This document shows, one piece after another, positions 1 to 6,713 of a DNA stretch of 9,944 bases. The DNA lies in assembly GCA_002327405.1 (NCBI GenBank), contig DCVO01000101.1:3034-12977 (forward strand), in the 5' to 3' direction. The notes beneath the pieces are model-generated. The model was given only the letters and a program-made list of their open reading frames with translations. It was not told the DNA's origin and did no database searches. Numbering within the stretch: the stretch's first letter is position 1; each line of letters begins with the position of its first letter. The position numbers and the translations under genes are program-made. Origin of the DNA: Thiobacillus sp. UBA2186 (lineage in GTDB: Bacteria; Pseudomonadota; Gammaproteobacteria; Burkholderiales; Thiobacillaceae).

Positions 1-26
1 GGGTTCGAATCCCCCCCTCTCCGCCA
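1..26 (+). tRNA. tRNA-Ser, 3' end only
   Basis: This is the 3' part of a serine tRNA gene; the rest lies before the window. The T-loop (TTCGAAT, 4-10) is followed by the 3' half of the T-stem (11-15), the acceptor strand CCTCTCC (16-22), discriminator G (23) and an encoded CCA (24-26). The acceptor strand predicts a 5' strand GGAGAGG, which together with G73 is typical of bacterial tRNA-Ser. The anticodon is outside the window, so the isoacceptor cannot be named. Confidence 0.88.
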
Positions 27-61
27 GCCTGAAATGAGCTGGATCGGGGGGATTCGAACCC
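1..61. repeat. Inverted repeat formed by the tRNA T-arm and a mirrored copy
   Basis: The 16 bases at 1-16 are the exact reverse complement of 46-61. Between them a second short stem can form: CCAGC (24-28) with GCTGG (38-42). The mirrored copy is not part of a complete tRNA on the minus strand: no CCA follows it, and positions 62 onward do not fold into the rest of a tRNA. It is best read as a tRNA-end remnant or as a structure at the tRNA 3' flank. The match is exact; its role is unknown. Confidence 0.7.
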
Positions 62-71
62 GCCTCGAGCA

Positions 72-156
72 AATCCTGCGCTTCCATGAAGCGCGCTGTG
101 TGAATCCTGCGCTTCCATGAAGCGCGCTGTGTGAATCCTGCGCTTCCATGAAGCGC
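72..156. repeat. Tandem 31-bp repeat, 2.7 copies, each with a perfect hairpin
   Basis: Units start at 72, 103 and 134, a constant 31-bp period, and the third is cut after 23 bases. Where they can be compared the copies are identical. Each unit contains GCGCTTC-CAT-GAAGCGC, a perfect 7-bp stem with a 3-base loop. With no variable spacers this is not a CRISPR array. It resembles REP-like intergenic palindromes, amplified here in tandem. Confidence 0.85.
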
Positions 157-167
157 ATACCCGAAAT

Positions 168-198
168 CTGGCAATCGCCAGAACTGCTTTTGAGCAGT
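168..198. other. Two adjacent short hairpins in the tRNA-rhlE spacer
   Basis: CTGGC (168-172) pairs with GCCAG (177-181) around a 4-base loop. One base later ACTGCT (183-188) pairs with AGCAGT (193-198), also around a 4-base loop. Together with the upstream tandem hairpins they suggest the spacer is transcribed into a structured RNA, but no promoter is evident. Confidence 0.5.
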
Positions 199-257
199 GT
201 CCCTGACCTCCTTCCTGCACAGGCTTTGCCCGCAGTGTTCCCGGTTAGCGACTGAGC

Positions 258-298
258 GCTAGCCGCCGCGACACGGGCACGCGGCAGCATGTTTTTTT
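258..298 (+). terminator. Terminator-like hairpin with T-tract upstream of rhlE
   Basis: GCCGCG (265-270) pairs with CGCGGC (280-285) around a 9-base loop. The stem may extend through GCT (258-260) with AGC (286-288) if four bases bulge out. A run of seven T's (292-298) follows. This has the form of an intrinsic terminator. It could end the tRNA-Ser transcript or act as an attenuator in the rhlE leader. The possible ATG at 289 lies between stem and T-run, which argues against it being the rhlE start. Confidence 0.5.
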
Positions 299-310
299 CT
301 GTGCCTGTTT

Positions 311-315
311 GGAAG
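311..315 (+). promoter_or_regulatory. Ribosome binding site supporting the TTG start of rhlE
   Basis: GGAAG at 311-315 lies 6 bases before TTG 322-324. The upstream in-frame ATG at 289 has no such site. Translation from the TTG gives MTFESLSLNP, the usual type of RhlE amino terminus. Confidence 0.6.
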
Positions 316-321
316 AACGAA

Positions 322-1746
<1,425 letters not shown>

Positions 1747-1800
1747 GCGCGCGGGAAAAAAGCCGTCAGATGCCAGAGAACAAGGCGTAATTCGTTATTT

Positions 1801-1870
1801 ACACAGAGGAAGCAGAGGTAACAGAGGAGAACATGATTGCTTCCCTCTGCTTACTCTGTTTCCTCTGTGT
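1801..1870. repeat. Long imperfect palindrome of 9-bp periodic motif
   Basis: CAGAGG occurs at 1804, 1813 and 1822. Its complement occurs at 1844 and 1862, with a degenerate ACTCTG at 1853, so both arms have a 9-bp period. The arms pair almost throughout (1801-1827 with 1844-1870, with a G-T pair and a few mismatches or bulges) around a loop of about 16 bases. ACACAGAGG-type and ACACGGAG-type motifs are known as dispersed intergenic repeats in several bacterial groups; the related TTCTCCGTGTTCTCGGTGG follows at 1880-1898. No open reading frame here is credible. Confidence 0.8.
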
Positions 1871-1928
1871 TACCAGGGGTTCTCCGTGTTCTCGGTGGCT
1901 TGAAGTACGGTTCTTGGAATAATCCGAA

Positions 1929-1958
1929 TTGCGGCAGCAGGCATTGCCCCGATAAAAT
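1929..1958 (+). promoter_or_regulatory. Possible sigma-70 promoter for the glycosylation cassette
   Basis: TTGCGG (1929-1934) and TAAAAT (1953-1958) are separated by 18 bases. The -10 matches consensus at five of six positions; the -35 is weak. The -10 sits in a small hairpin, CCGAT (1949-1953) with ATCGG (1957-1961), nested inside GCGGCA (1931-1936) with TGCCGC (1967-1972). It is the only reasonable candidate between the palindrome and the GT2 start at 1993. Confidence 0.35.
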
Positions 1959-1992
1959 CGGAGTTTTGCCGCTGCCCGCTACTCAATACCCA

Positions 1993-2736
1993 ATGCCCAG
2001 CCATCCCTACCACGGACGCATCTCGGTCATCGTTCCGGTCAAGAACGAACAGGACAACGTCGAGCCGCTGGTGCGGGAAATTTCCGCCGCGCTCACCGAT
2101 CGTGCCGAATTCGAGATCATTTATGTCAACGACGGCAGCAGCGACGGCACACCGCAGGCGCTGGAACGGCTGAAGGCCGAGTTTCCCATGCTGCGCGTGA
2201 TCACCCATCGCGCCTCCTGCGGCCAGAGCCAGGCGGTGGCGACCGGGGTGAAGCATGCGCGCTACGAATGGATCGCCACCCTGGATGGCGACGGCCAGAA
2301 CGATCCGGCCGACATTCCGGCGCTGATCGACGCATTATCCGACCCGAAGCAGCCGGCCAACCTGCAACTGCTGGCGGGTTGGCGCAACAAGCGGCAGGAC
2401 ACCTTCATCCGCAAGCTGTCGTCGAAAATCGCCAATGGCGTGCGCAGCCGCTTTCTGCGCGACAATACCCCGGATACCGGCTGCGGCCTGAAAGTGTTCG
2501 CGCGCGCAACTTTCCTCGAACTGCCGCACTTCGACCACATGCACCGCTTCCTGCCTGCGCTGGTGCAGCGCAATGGAGGGGCAGTGGTGTCGGTGCCGGT
2601 GAATCACCGCCCGCGCGAGCGCGGCACTTCCAAGTACGGCATCCATAACCGTCTCTGGGTCGGCATCGTCGACCTGTTCGGCGTGGCCTGGCTGCAGCGC
2701 AGGGTGCGCCGCCCGGAAATCGTTTCCGCCGACTAA
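1993..2736 (+). CDS. Family 2 glycosyltransferase, polyprenyl-phosphate sugar synthase type
   Basis: This GT-A fold glycosyltransferase resembles DPM1/ArnC/GtrB-type enzymes, which move a sugar from a nucleotide donor to a polyprenyl phosphate at the cytoplasmic face of the membrane. In the 247-residue protein the start of the fold is SVIVPVKNE (11-19). YVNDGSSDGT (44-53) is the nucleotide-binding turn, and LDGDGQNDP (97-105) carries the metal-binding Asp pair D98/D100. The carboxy-terminal RERGTSKYGIHNRLWVGIVD (208-227) is characteristic of this subgroup. There are no multi-pass carboxy-terminal membrane helices of the kind ArnC and GtrB carry, so it may be peripheral. ATG 1993 is chosen because the fold begins shortly after it; earlier starts run through the palindromic repeat. 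No ribosome site is visible. Its stop codon touches the ATG of the VTT gene, so the cassette is probably one operon. Donor sugar and lipid are not determined by the sequence. Confidence 0.9.
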   Translation: MPSHPYHGRISVIVPVKNEQDNVEPLVREISAALTDRAEFEIIYVNDGSSDGTPQALERLKAEFPMLRVITHRASCGQSQAVATGVKHARYEWIATLDGDGQNDPADIPALIDALSDPKQPANLQLLAGWRNKRQDTFIRKLSSKIANGVRSRFLRDNTPDTGCGLKVFARATFLELPHFDHMHRFLPALVQRNGGAVVSVPVNHRPRERGTSKYGIHNRLWVGIVDLFGVAWLQRRVRRPEIVSAD

Positions 2737-3432
2737 ATGAGCAGACCGCATTTACCTGTCTGGCTGCGCGGCATTTTCCTGATTCTTTCCCTGATCGGTA
2801 TCGGCCTGCTGCTGAAAAGCGCCGGGCTCGAACATCTGTTCGAGCGCGAGTGGATAGATACCAACGTGCGCGGCAATGGCTTGCCCGGCTATGGCATTTT
2901 TCTCGCCGCCGGTGCCCTGATGACGGCGATCGGCCTGCCGCGGCAAGTAGTGGCCTTTTTCGGCGGCTATGCTTTCGGGGTCATGGCGGGTTTGCTGCTG
3001 GGTGCGGCGGCAGCGCTGGGCGGCTGCATCCTGGCCTTCTATTACGCCCGCCTGTTCGGGCGTGGCCTGGTGAGGCGCATGTTCCCGGAAAAATTGCAGC
3101 GCTTTGACGACTTCATTCGCGGCCAGCCGTTTTCGATGACGCTGATCGTGCGCCTGCTGCCGGTGGGCAGCAACCTGGTCACCAACCTGATCGCGGGCGT
3201 CTCGCGCATTCCCAAGCTGGCCTTCTTCGGCGGCAGTTTCGTAGGCTATCTGCCGCAGACCCTGGTGTTTGCGCTGGCCGGCAGCGGCCTGACCATGGGA
3301 TCGCAATGGCAGGTCGTCATGTCCATCGTGCTGCTGATCGCATCGGGCCTGCTCGGCATACGGCTGTACCGGCGCACGCGCCACGGCCGTTCCTACGCCC
3401 GTGAACTGGAAACCGCTTCGGACCCAGAATGA
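2737..3432 (+). CDS. VTT-domain (TVP38/TMEM64 family) membrane protein
   Basis: This is an inner-membrane protein of 231 residues in the VTT superfamily, which also includes DedA proteins. Hydrophobic segments lie roughly at 10-27, 50-70, 72-103, 135-155, 160-185 and 192-210. Family hallmarks are GLPRQVVAFFGGYAFG (66-81) and RLLPVGSNLVTNLIAGVSRI (139-158), which have the pattern of the re-entrant loops, followed by GGSFVGYLPQTL (165-176). Some DedA members of the wider superfamily translocate undecaprenyl phosphate, and eukaryotic VTT proteins scramble lipids; the function of bacterial TVP38 proteins is mostly open. ATG 2737 follows the GT2 stop directly with no ribosome site, so translation is probably coupled. 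Its own stop overlaps the next start (ATGA). Placement between a lipid-carrier-loading GT2 and a GT-C enzyme suggests, by inference, a role in flipping or recycling the lipid carrier. Confidence 0.9.
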   Translation: MSRPHLPVWLRGIFLILSLIGIGLLLKSAGLEHLFEREWIDTNVRGNGLPGYGIFLAAGALMTAIGLPRQVVAFFGGYAFGVMAGLLLGAAAALGGCILAFYYARLFGRGLVRRMFPEKLQRFDDFIRGQPFSMTLIVRLLPVGSNLVTNLIAGVSRIPKLAFFGGSFVGYLPQTLVFALAGSGLTMGSQWQVVMSIVLLIASGLLGIRLYRRTRHGRSYARELETASDPE

Positions 3433-5063
3433 TGAATTCGCAGATTCTTAAGACTGCGGCCGGCCCGGCCCTGATCCTGGCGCTCTTGACGCTGGTGGCG
3501 CTGCTGGTACGACCGCTCACGCCCATCGACGAAACCCGTTATGTCAGCGTGGCGTGGGAGATGTGGCTCAAGGACGAGTACCTCGTGCTGTTCAAGAACG
3601 GCGAGCCCTACAGCCACAAGCCGCCCTTGCTGTTCTGGCTGTACAACCTGGGTTGGGCAGTGTTCGGCGTCAACGAATGGTGGCCGCGCCTGGTGTCGCC
3701 GCTGTTTTCTCTGGGCGGGCTGCTGCTGACGCTGTCGATCGCGTGCAGACTGTGGCCGGATGAGCCCGATAGCCGCCGCAATGCGCCATGGATATTGGGG
3801 ACCAGCCTGTTGTGGATGGTGTTTTCCACTTCGGCGATGTTCGATGTGATGCTGGCCTTCTTCGTGCTGATCGGCATGCGCGGACTGCTGATCGCCGCCA
3901 ACGAATCGATGAAGCGCGGCTTTGTCTGGCTGGCTGTCGCCATCGGTTTCGGCGTGCTGGCCAAGGGTCCGGTGATCCTGTTGCACCTGCTGCCGGCGGC
4001 GGCGCTGGCCCCCTGGTGGGCCGCTGGACCAGGCGGCGGCCCGAACTGGAAACGCTGGTATGGCGCGATCCTGCTGGCGATATTGGGCGGTGCCGGCATT
4101 GCCCTGGCCTGGGCGATCCCGGCGGCCATCCACGGCGGCGAAGAATACCGCAACGCGATTTTCTGGGGCCAGACCGCCAACCGCATGGTCGATTCCTTCG
4201 CACATAAAAGACCAATCTGGTGGTATCTGCCGCTGTTGCCCTTGCTGCTGTTCCCCTGGCTGGTTTGGCCGGGCTTGTGGGGCCGGTTCGCCGCGGTCAA
4301 GCGCGAGGGCCTGGACCGCGGCCTGCGTTTCTGTCTCGCCTGGGCGGCACCCGTCTTCGTCGCTTTCTCGTTCATCAGCGGCAAGCAGATTCATTATCTG
4401 GTGCCGCTGTTCCCGGCGTTTGCCCTGTTTGCCGGGCATCTGCTGGCCAGAGGCAAGGCCGGCGGAGCATGGCTGCCTGCACTGCTGTCGGCTTTGGCGG
4501 GCGGCGTGATGGTTTATTTTGCCGTAGCGGGATTGCCCGATAAATCGGGCATCTGGGGCGAATTGCCCTGGTGGCCGGGCGTCGTTCTGCTAACGGCAGG
4601 GCTGGGAGCGTTATGGCTGGGCAAGGCGGAAAATCTGCGCCTGGCTGTCCTCGCCATTCTGGGCGCGAGCCTGTTTGCCCTGGTGCAGATTTATATCGCA
4701 CCAGGCGCCGCGCGCAGCTATGACATGCATCCGATGGCCAAGGCCATCAAGCAATTGCAGGATCGGGGCATGGCGGTAGCCAATCTGGGCAAATACCACG
4801 CCCAGTTCCAGTTCGCCGGGCGCCTCGAACAGCCGTTGGTGCAATTGGGCCCGGGCGACCTGCCTGCATGGCTGGAAAAAAATCCGCAAGGCGCGGTAGT
4901 GGTGTACGTCAGCCGCAAGCGGACGTTGCCGGAGTCCCTTTTTGCCCAGCCATACCGGGGCGAAACTGCAGCGCTATTGAGCGCGGCCCAGGCCCGGATG
5001 CAGTTGGAACTGATCGCCAGCGGAAAAGGGAAGGCGCTTAAGCTTCCCGAGGGGGAGGAGTAA
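3429..5063 (+). CDS. ArnT-like GT-C glycosyltransferase (GT39/GT83 type)
   Basis: This is a polytopic inner-membrane transferase of 544 residues. Enzymes of this fold take a sugar from a lipid phosphate carrier and attach it to an acceptor on the periplasmic side; ArnT modifies lipid A. The first periplasmic loop carries PIDETRY (32-38) with the expected acidic pair D34/E35. YSHKPPLLFWLYNLG (61-75) matches the ArnT-type KPPL motif, and SAMFDVMLAFF (135-145) carries a conserved Asp. ISGKQIHYLVPLFPAFAL (316-333) corresponds to the ArnT segment before the last helices. About ten or more hydrophobic helices run to roughly residue 425, followed by a soluble tail of about 115 residues, as in ArnT-like proteins. 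Two consecutive ATG codons (3429, 3432) could start it; the first overlaps the preceding stop. The acceptor and sugar are unknown, so arnT is not assigned. Its 3' end overlaps the converging hfq by 26 bases. Confidence 0.88.
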   Translation: MMNSQILKTAAGPALILALLTLVALLVRPLTPIDETRYVSVAWEMWLKDEYLVLFKNGEPYSHKPPLLFWLYNLGWAVFGVNEWWPRLVSPLFSLGGLLLTLSIACRLWPDEPDSRRNAPWILGTSLLWMVFSTSAMFDVMLAFFVLIGMRGLLIAANESMKRGFVWLAVAIGFGVLAKGPVILLHLLPAAALAPWWAAGPGGGPNWKRWYGAILLAILGGAGIALAWAIPAAIHGGEEYRNAIFWGQTANRMVDSFAHKRPIWWYLPLLPLLLFPWLVWPGLWGRFAAVKREGLDRGLRFCLAWAAPVFVAFSFISGKQIHYLVPLFPAFALFAGHLLARGKAGGAWLPALLSALAGGVMVYFAVAGLPDKSGIWGELPWWPGVVLLTAGLGALWLGKAENLRLAVLAILGASLFALVQIYIAPGAARSYDMHPMAKAIKQLQDRGMAVANLGKYHAQFQFAGRLEQPLVQLGPGDLPAWLEKNPQGAVVVYVSRKRTLPESLFAQPYRGETAALLSAAQARMQLELIASGKGKALKLPEGEE

Positions 5064-5277
5064 CCTCCACTTCACGGCTGGGTGAAATGGTGGAAATGGC
5101 GTGCTTGAAGACCATCTGGCCGGCTTGGTCATGCCCTTTCAGGTGGATCACGAACTGGTCGAAGGAATCGATGCGGCCAGTCAGCTTGATGCCGTTGACG
5201 AGAAAGACCGACACCGGCATGCGCTCGCGCCGTAGGGTATTGAGGAACATGTCCTGCAGGTTGTTTCGATTGTCCAT
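5038..5277 (-). CDS. hfq: Hfq-type RNA chaperone, variant with loop insertion
   Basis: This is a 79-residue Sm-like protein of the Hfq family, which forms hexameric rings that pair small RNAs with mRNAs. It aligns with E. coli Hfq (recalled sequence) without gaps to residue 47. Q8, D9, the rim arginines R16/R17/R19, G29, K31 and F42 are kept; the distal-face Y25 is F. Sm1 is LVNGIKLTGRIDSFD (26-40) and Sm2 is QMVFKHAIST (54-63), with K58/H59 matching proximal-site K56/H57. Two extra residues lie in the loop between Sm1 and Sm2 (KGHDQAG, 47-53). The tail after Sm2 is short and contains TPPP. ATG 5277 gives the standard MDNRNNLQD beginning; the GTG at 5319 lies inside a hairpin and adds unrelated residues. 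No strong ribosome site is seen. The usual hfq place, beside hflX and der, is absent, so this may be a second copy. Confidence 0.93.
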   Translation of the reverse strand: MDNRNNLQDMFLNTLRRERMPVSVFLVNGIKLTGRIDSFDQFVIHLKGHDQAGQMVFKHAISTISPSREVEVTPPPREA

Positions 5278-5316
5278 GGCTGGGGTCAGCGTAGCGGTTG
5301 TGTAGGCACAGTCTAG

Positions 5317-5343
5317 CACGTCCGGAAACGGATTCCGGACGTG
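5317..5343 (-). terminator. Perfect 10-bp hairpin between parvulin gene and hfq
   Basis: CACGTCCGGA (5317-5326) is the exact reverse complement of TCCGGACGTG (5334-5343), with a 7-base loop. It begins 10 bases past the parvulin stop on the minus strand and lies 39 bases before the hfq start. There is no T-tract on either side. It may therefore be a 3'-end stabiliser, a factor-dependent termination structure or an hfq leader element rather than a classical terminator. Confidence 0.45.
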
Positions 5344-5352
5344 TCGGCGGGT

Positions 5353-6132
5353 TTACTCGATTTTGGCTTTTGCGCGCAGTTCGGTGATGGCATCACGCAC
5401 GCGCCGCTGCTGGATCTGCTGGCGAACCTCGTTTTTCACTTCGCCGAGCGCCGGGAACTGGGTCGGGCGCATATCGTCCAGCTTGATGATGTGCCAGCCG
5501 AACCGGGTTTGCACCGGGGCCTTGGTGGTCTCGCCCTTTTTCAGCGCCTGCATGGCTTCGCCGAATTCCTTGACGAAGGTGCCGGGCACGTTCCAGCCGA
5601 GGTCGCCGCCGTTCACGGCCGAGCCCTTGTCGATGGATTTTTCCTTGGCCAGCTTGTCGAAAGCGACCTTCTTGTTCAGTTGAGCGATGACGGCCTTGGC
5701 TTCCGCTTCGGTTTTCACCAGGATATGGCGCGCCTTGTATTCGTTGCCGCCTGCTGCGGCCTTGGCCTTGTCGTACTCGGCCTTGATTTCCGCATCGGAG
5801 ACCGGATGGCTTTTGACGTAGTCGTCGAGATAGGCCTTGGTCAACTGCTCGTGTCGCATCATTTCCATGGCGGCGACCAGCCGGGGATTCTTGTCCAGCC
5901 CCTTGTCGATGGCGGCGCGCGACAGCAGTTCCTGGTTGATCAGCGCCTCGCGTGCACGGGCCTCAAGGCTGGCATCGTTGGGCGCGCCTTGCGAGAGCAG
6001 GGTCTGCTTGGCCATTTCGCCGTAGATGGCAGGAATCTCGCGGCCGTTGACCGTGGCGACGGGTTTGGCATCCTGCGCAAAGGCAGGAGCAAGGGTGGCA
6101 AGCAGAAGGGTAAGAACGAGGGGGTGCTTCAT
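5353..6132 (-). CDS. Periplasmic parvulin-type peptidyl-prolyl isomerase
   Basis: This 259-residue exported foldase catalyses cis-trans isomerisation of prolyl bonds and is likely to assist envelope protein folding, as PrsA, SurA and PpiD do. The first 19 residues are a signal peptide (MKHP, a hydrophobic stretch, then APAFA before QD), without a lipobox cysteine. An amino-terminal helical chaperone-like region (about 25-120) precedes one parvulin domain: YKARHILVKTEAEA (132-145) with H136, GGDLGWNVPGTFVKEF (175-190), and PVQTRFGWHIIKLDD (206-220) with F211 and H214. The carboxy-terminal helix (229-256) is charged. The start has a clear ribosome site, GAGGAG (complement of 6139-6144), 6 bases ahead. 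The gene lies 21 bases after bolA on the same strand and is probably the last of the yciB-yciI-bolA operon. Confidence 0.93.
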   Translation of the reverse strand: MKHPLVLTLLLATLAPAFAQDAKPVATVNGREIPAIYGEMAKQTLLSQGAPNDASLEARAREALINQELLSRAAIDKGLDKNPRLVAAMEMMRHEQLTKAYLDDYVKSHPVSDAEIKAEYDKAKAAAGGNEYKARHILVKTEAEAKAVIAQLNKKVAFDKLAKEKSIDKGSAVNGGDLGWNVPGTFVKEFGEAMQALKKGETTKAPVQTRFGWHIIKLDDMRPTQFPALGEVKNEVRQQIQQRRVRDAITELRAKAKIE

Positions 6133-6138
6133 CGAGTG

Positions 6139-6144
6139 CTCCTC
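6139..6144 (-). promoter_or_regulatory. Ribosome binding site of the parvulin gene
   Basis: Read on the minus strand this is GAGGAG, 6 bases before the ATG at 6132. It is the clearest ribosome binding site in the minus-strand operon. Confidence 0.75.
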
Positions 6145-6153
6145 AGTGAGAAA

Positions 6154-6414
6154 TCAGAATTCTTCCGGGGTGTAGGCGTTGATGGCCAGGGCATGGATGC
6201 CCTTTTGCATCAGGTCTCCCAGTGTTTCATAAACCAGGCGGTGGCGGGCGACGGCATTAAGCCCGTTGAACCGGCTGGAAACGATGGTCAGGCGAAAATG
6301 CTTGCCGCCGGCCGCGCCTGCATGGCCGGCATGTTGCGAACTCTCGTCTTCCAGCGCGATCGAGGAAGGCGAGAGCGCATCCAGCCGCTTGTAGATCTCG
6401 TCTTCGATATTCAT
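6154..6414 (-). CDS. BolA family protein
   Basis: This is an 86-residue cytoplasmic protein of the BolA/IbaG family. BolA proteins act with monothiol glutaredoxins in iron-sulfur cluster handling, and some bind DNA. The typical features are present: an amino-terminal helix (IEDEIYKRLDAL, 3-14), the FRLTIVSSRFNGL strand and turn (40-52), the helix with RHRLVYETLGDLM (57-69), and GIHALAINAYTPEEF (72-86) with the near-invariant H74. The stretch QHAGHAGAAGGKHF (27-40) is histidine- and glycine-rich in the loop where cluster ligands lie in other members. Its ATG overlaps the yciI stop (ATGA), indicating coupled translation. Whether it is the bolA or the ibaG subtype cannot be decided here. Confidence 0.92.
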   Translation of the reverse strand: MNIEDEIYKRLDALSPSSIALEDESSQHAGHAGAAGGKHFRLTIVSSRFNGLNAVARHRLVYETLGDLMQKGIHALAINAYTPEEF

Positions 6415-6713
6415 GCCGGCAACACTTTCTTGAACGGCCTGACGATGACGCTGGCATAAACGCCGGCCGCGGCATAAGGGTCGGCATCGGCCCAGCCCTG
6501 GGCGGCGTCGAGGGAGTCGAACTCGGCCACGATGAGGCTGCCGGTAAACCCCGCCGGGCCGGGGTCGGGACTGTCGATGGCGGGGAAGGGGCCGGCCAGC
6601 AGCAGGCGGCCTTCGGCCTGCAGGGCATTGAGGCGCTCAAGATGCGCCGGCCGCGCAGCCAGGCGCTTGTCCAGGCTGCCGGGCGCATCCTCGCCCACGA
6701 TGGCATAGAACAT
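6411..6713 (-). CDS. yciI: YciI family protein
   Basis: This is a small, 100-residue cytoplasmic protein with the ferredoxin-like YciI fold. The family is related to muconolactone isomerase and chlorite dismutase folds, and its reaction is unknown. The family pattern is clear: MFYAIVGEDAPGS (1-13), RPAHLERLNALQAEGRLLLA (21-40) with H24, GPFPAIDSP (41-49), SLIVAEFDSLDAAQGWADAD (59-78) with the putative active-site Asp pair D76/D78, and GVYASVIVRPFKKV (84-97). ATG 6713 is chosen because the family begins with this MFYAIV strand and because TAATG joins it to the yciB stop. A GGAAG ribosome site lies inside the end of yciB. A longer form from 6818 would read into yciB and is unlikely. Confidence 0.92.
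   Translation of the reverse strand: MFYAIVGEDAPGSLDKRLAARPAHLERLNALQAEGRLLLAGPFPAIDSPDPGPAGFTGSLIVAEFDSLDAAQGWADADPYAAAGVYASVIVRPFKKVLPA

Noticed and set aside
1..61. Integrase attachment site in the tRNA gene
   Set aside because: The repeated T-arm is inverted rather than direct and no integrase or mobile genes follow.
72..156. CRISPR array
   Set aside because: The 31-bp units are contiguous with no variable spacers, and no cas genes are nearby.
1801..1870. Insertion sequence end or miniature transposon
   Set aside because: The palindrome is made of a short periodic motif with no clear target-site duplication or transposase; a dispersed repeat fits better.
1837..1992. Longer amino terminus for the GT2 gene
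   Set aside because: The extension would be translated from the 9-bp repeat palindrome and its tail, with no ribosome site, and the GT2 fold begins just after ATG 1993.
3393..4439. Minus-strand open frame of 348 codons opposite the GT-C gene
   Set aside because: It is Gln/Arg/His-rich low-complexity translation with no motif, a shadow of the membrane protein frame.
3429..5063. Calling the GT-C gene arnT and the cassette a polymyxin-resistance locus
   Set aside because: The arn genes that make and modify the aminoarabinose donor are absent here, and the GT2 lacks the membrane helices of ArnC, so the sugar cannot be named.
5278..5319. GTG start at 5319 for hfq
   Set aside because: The codon lies in the arm of the 10-bp hairpin and adds residues not found in Hfq proteins; the ATG at 5277 gives the standard amino terminus.
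5341..6459. Plus-strand open frame of 372 codons
   Set aside because: It runs opposite the parvulin and bolA genes, whose motifs are clear. It starts inside the hairpin region and shows no domain of its own.
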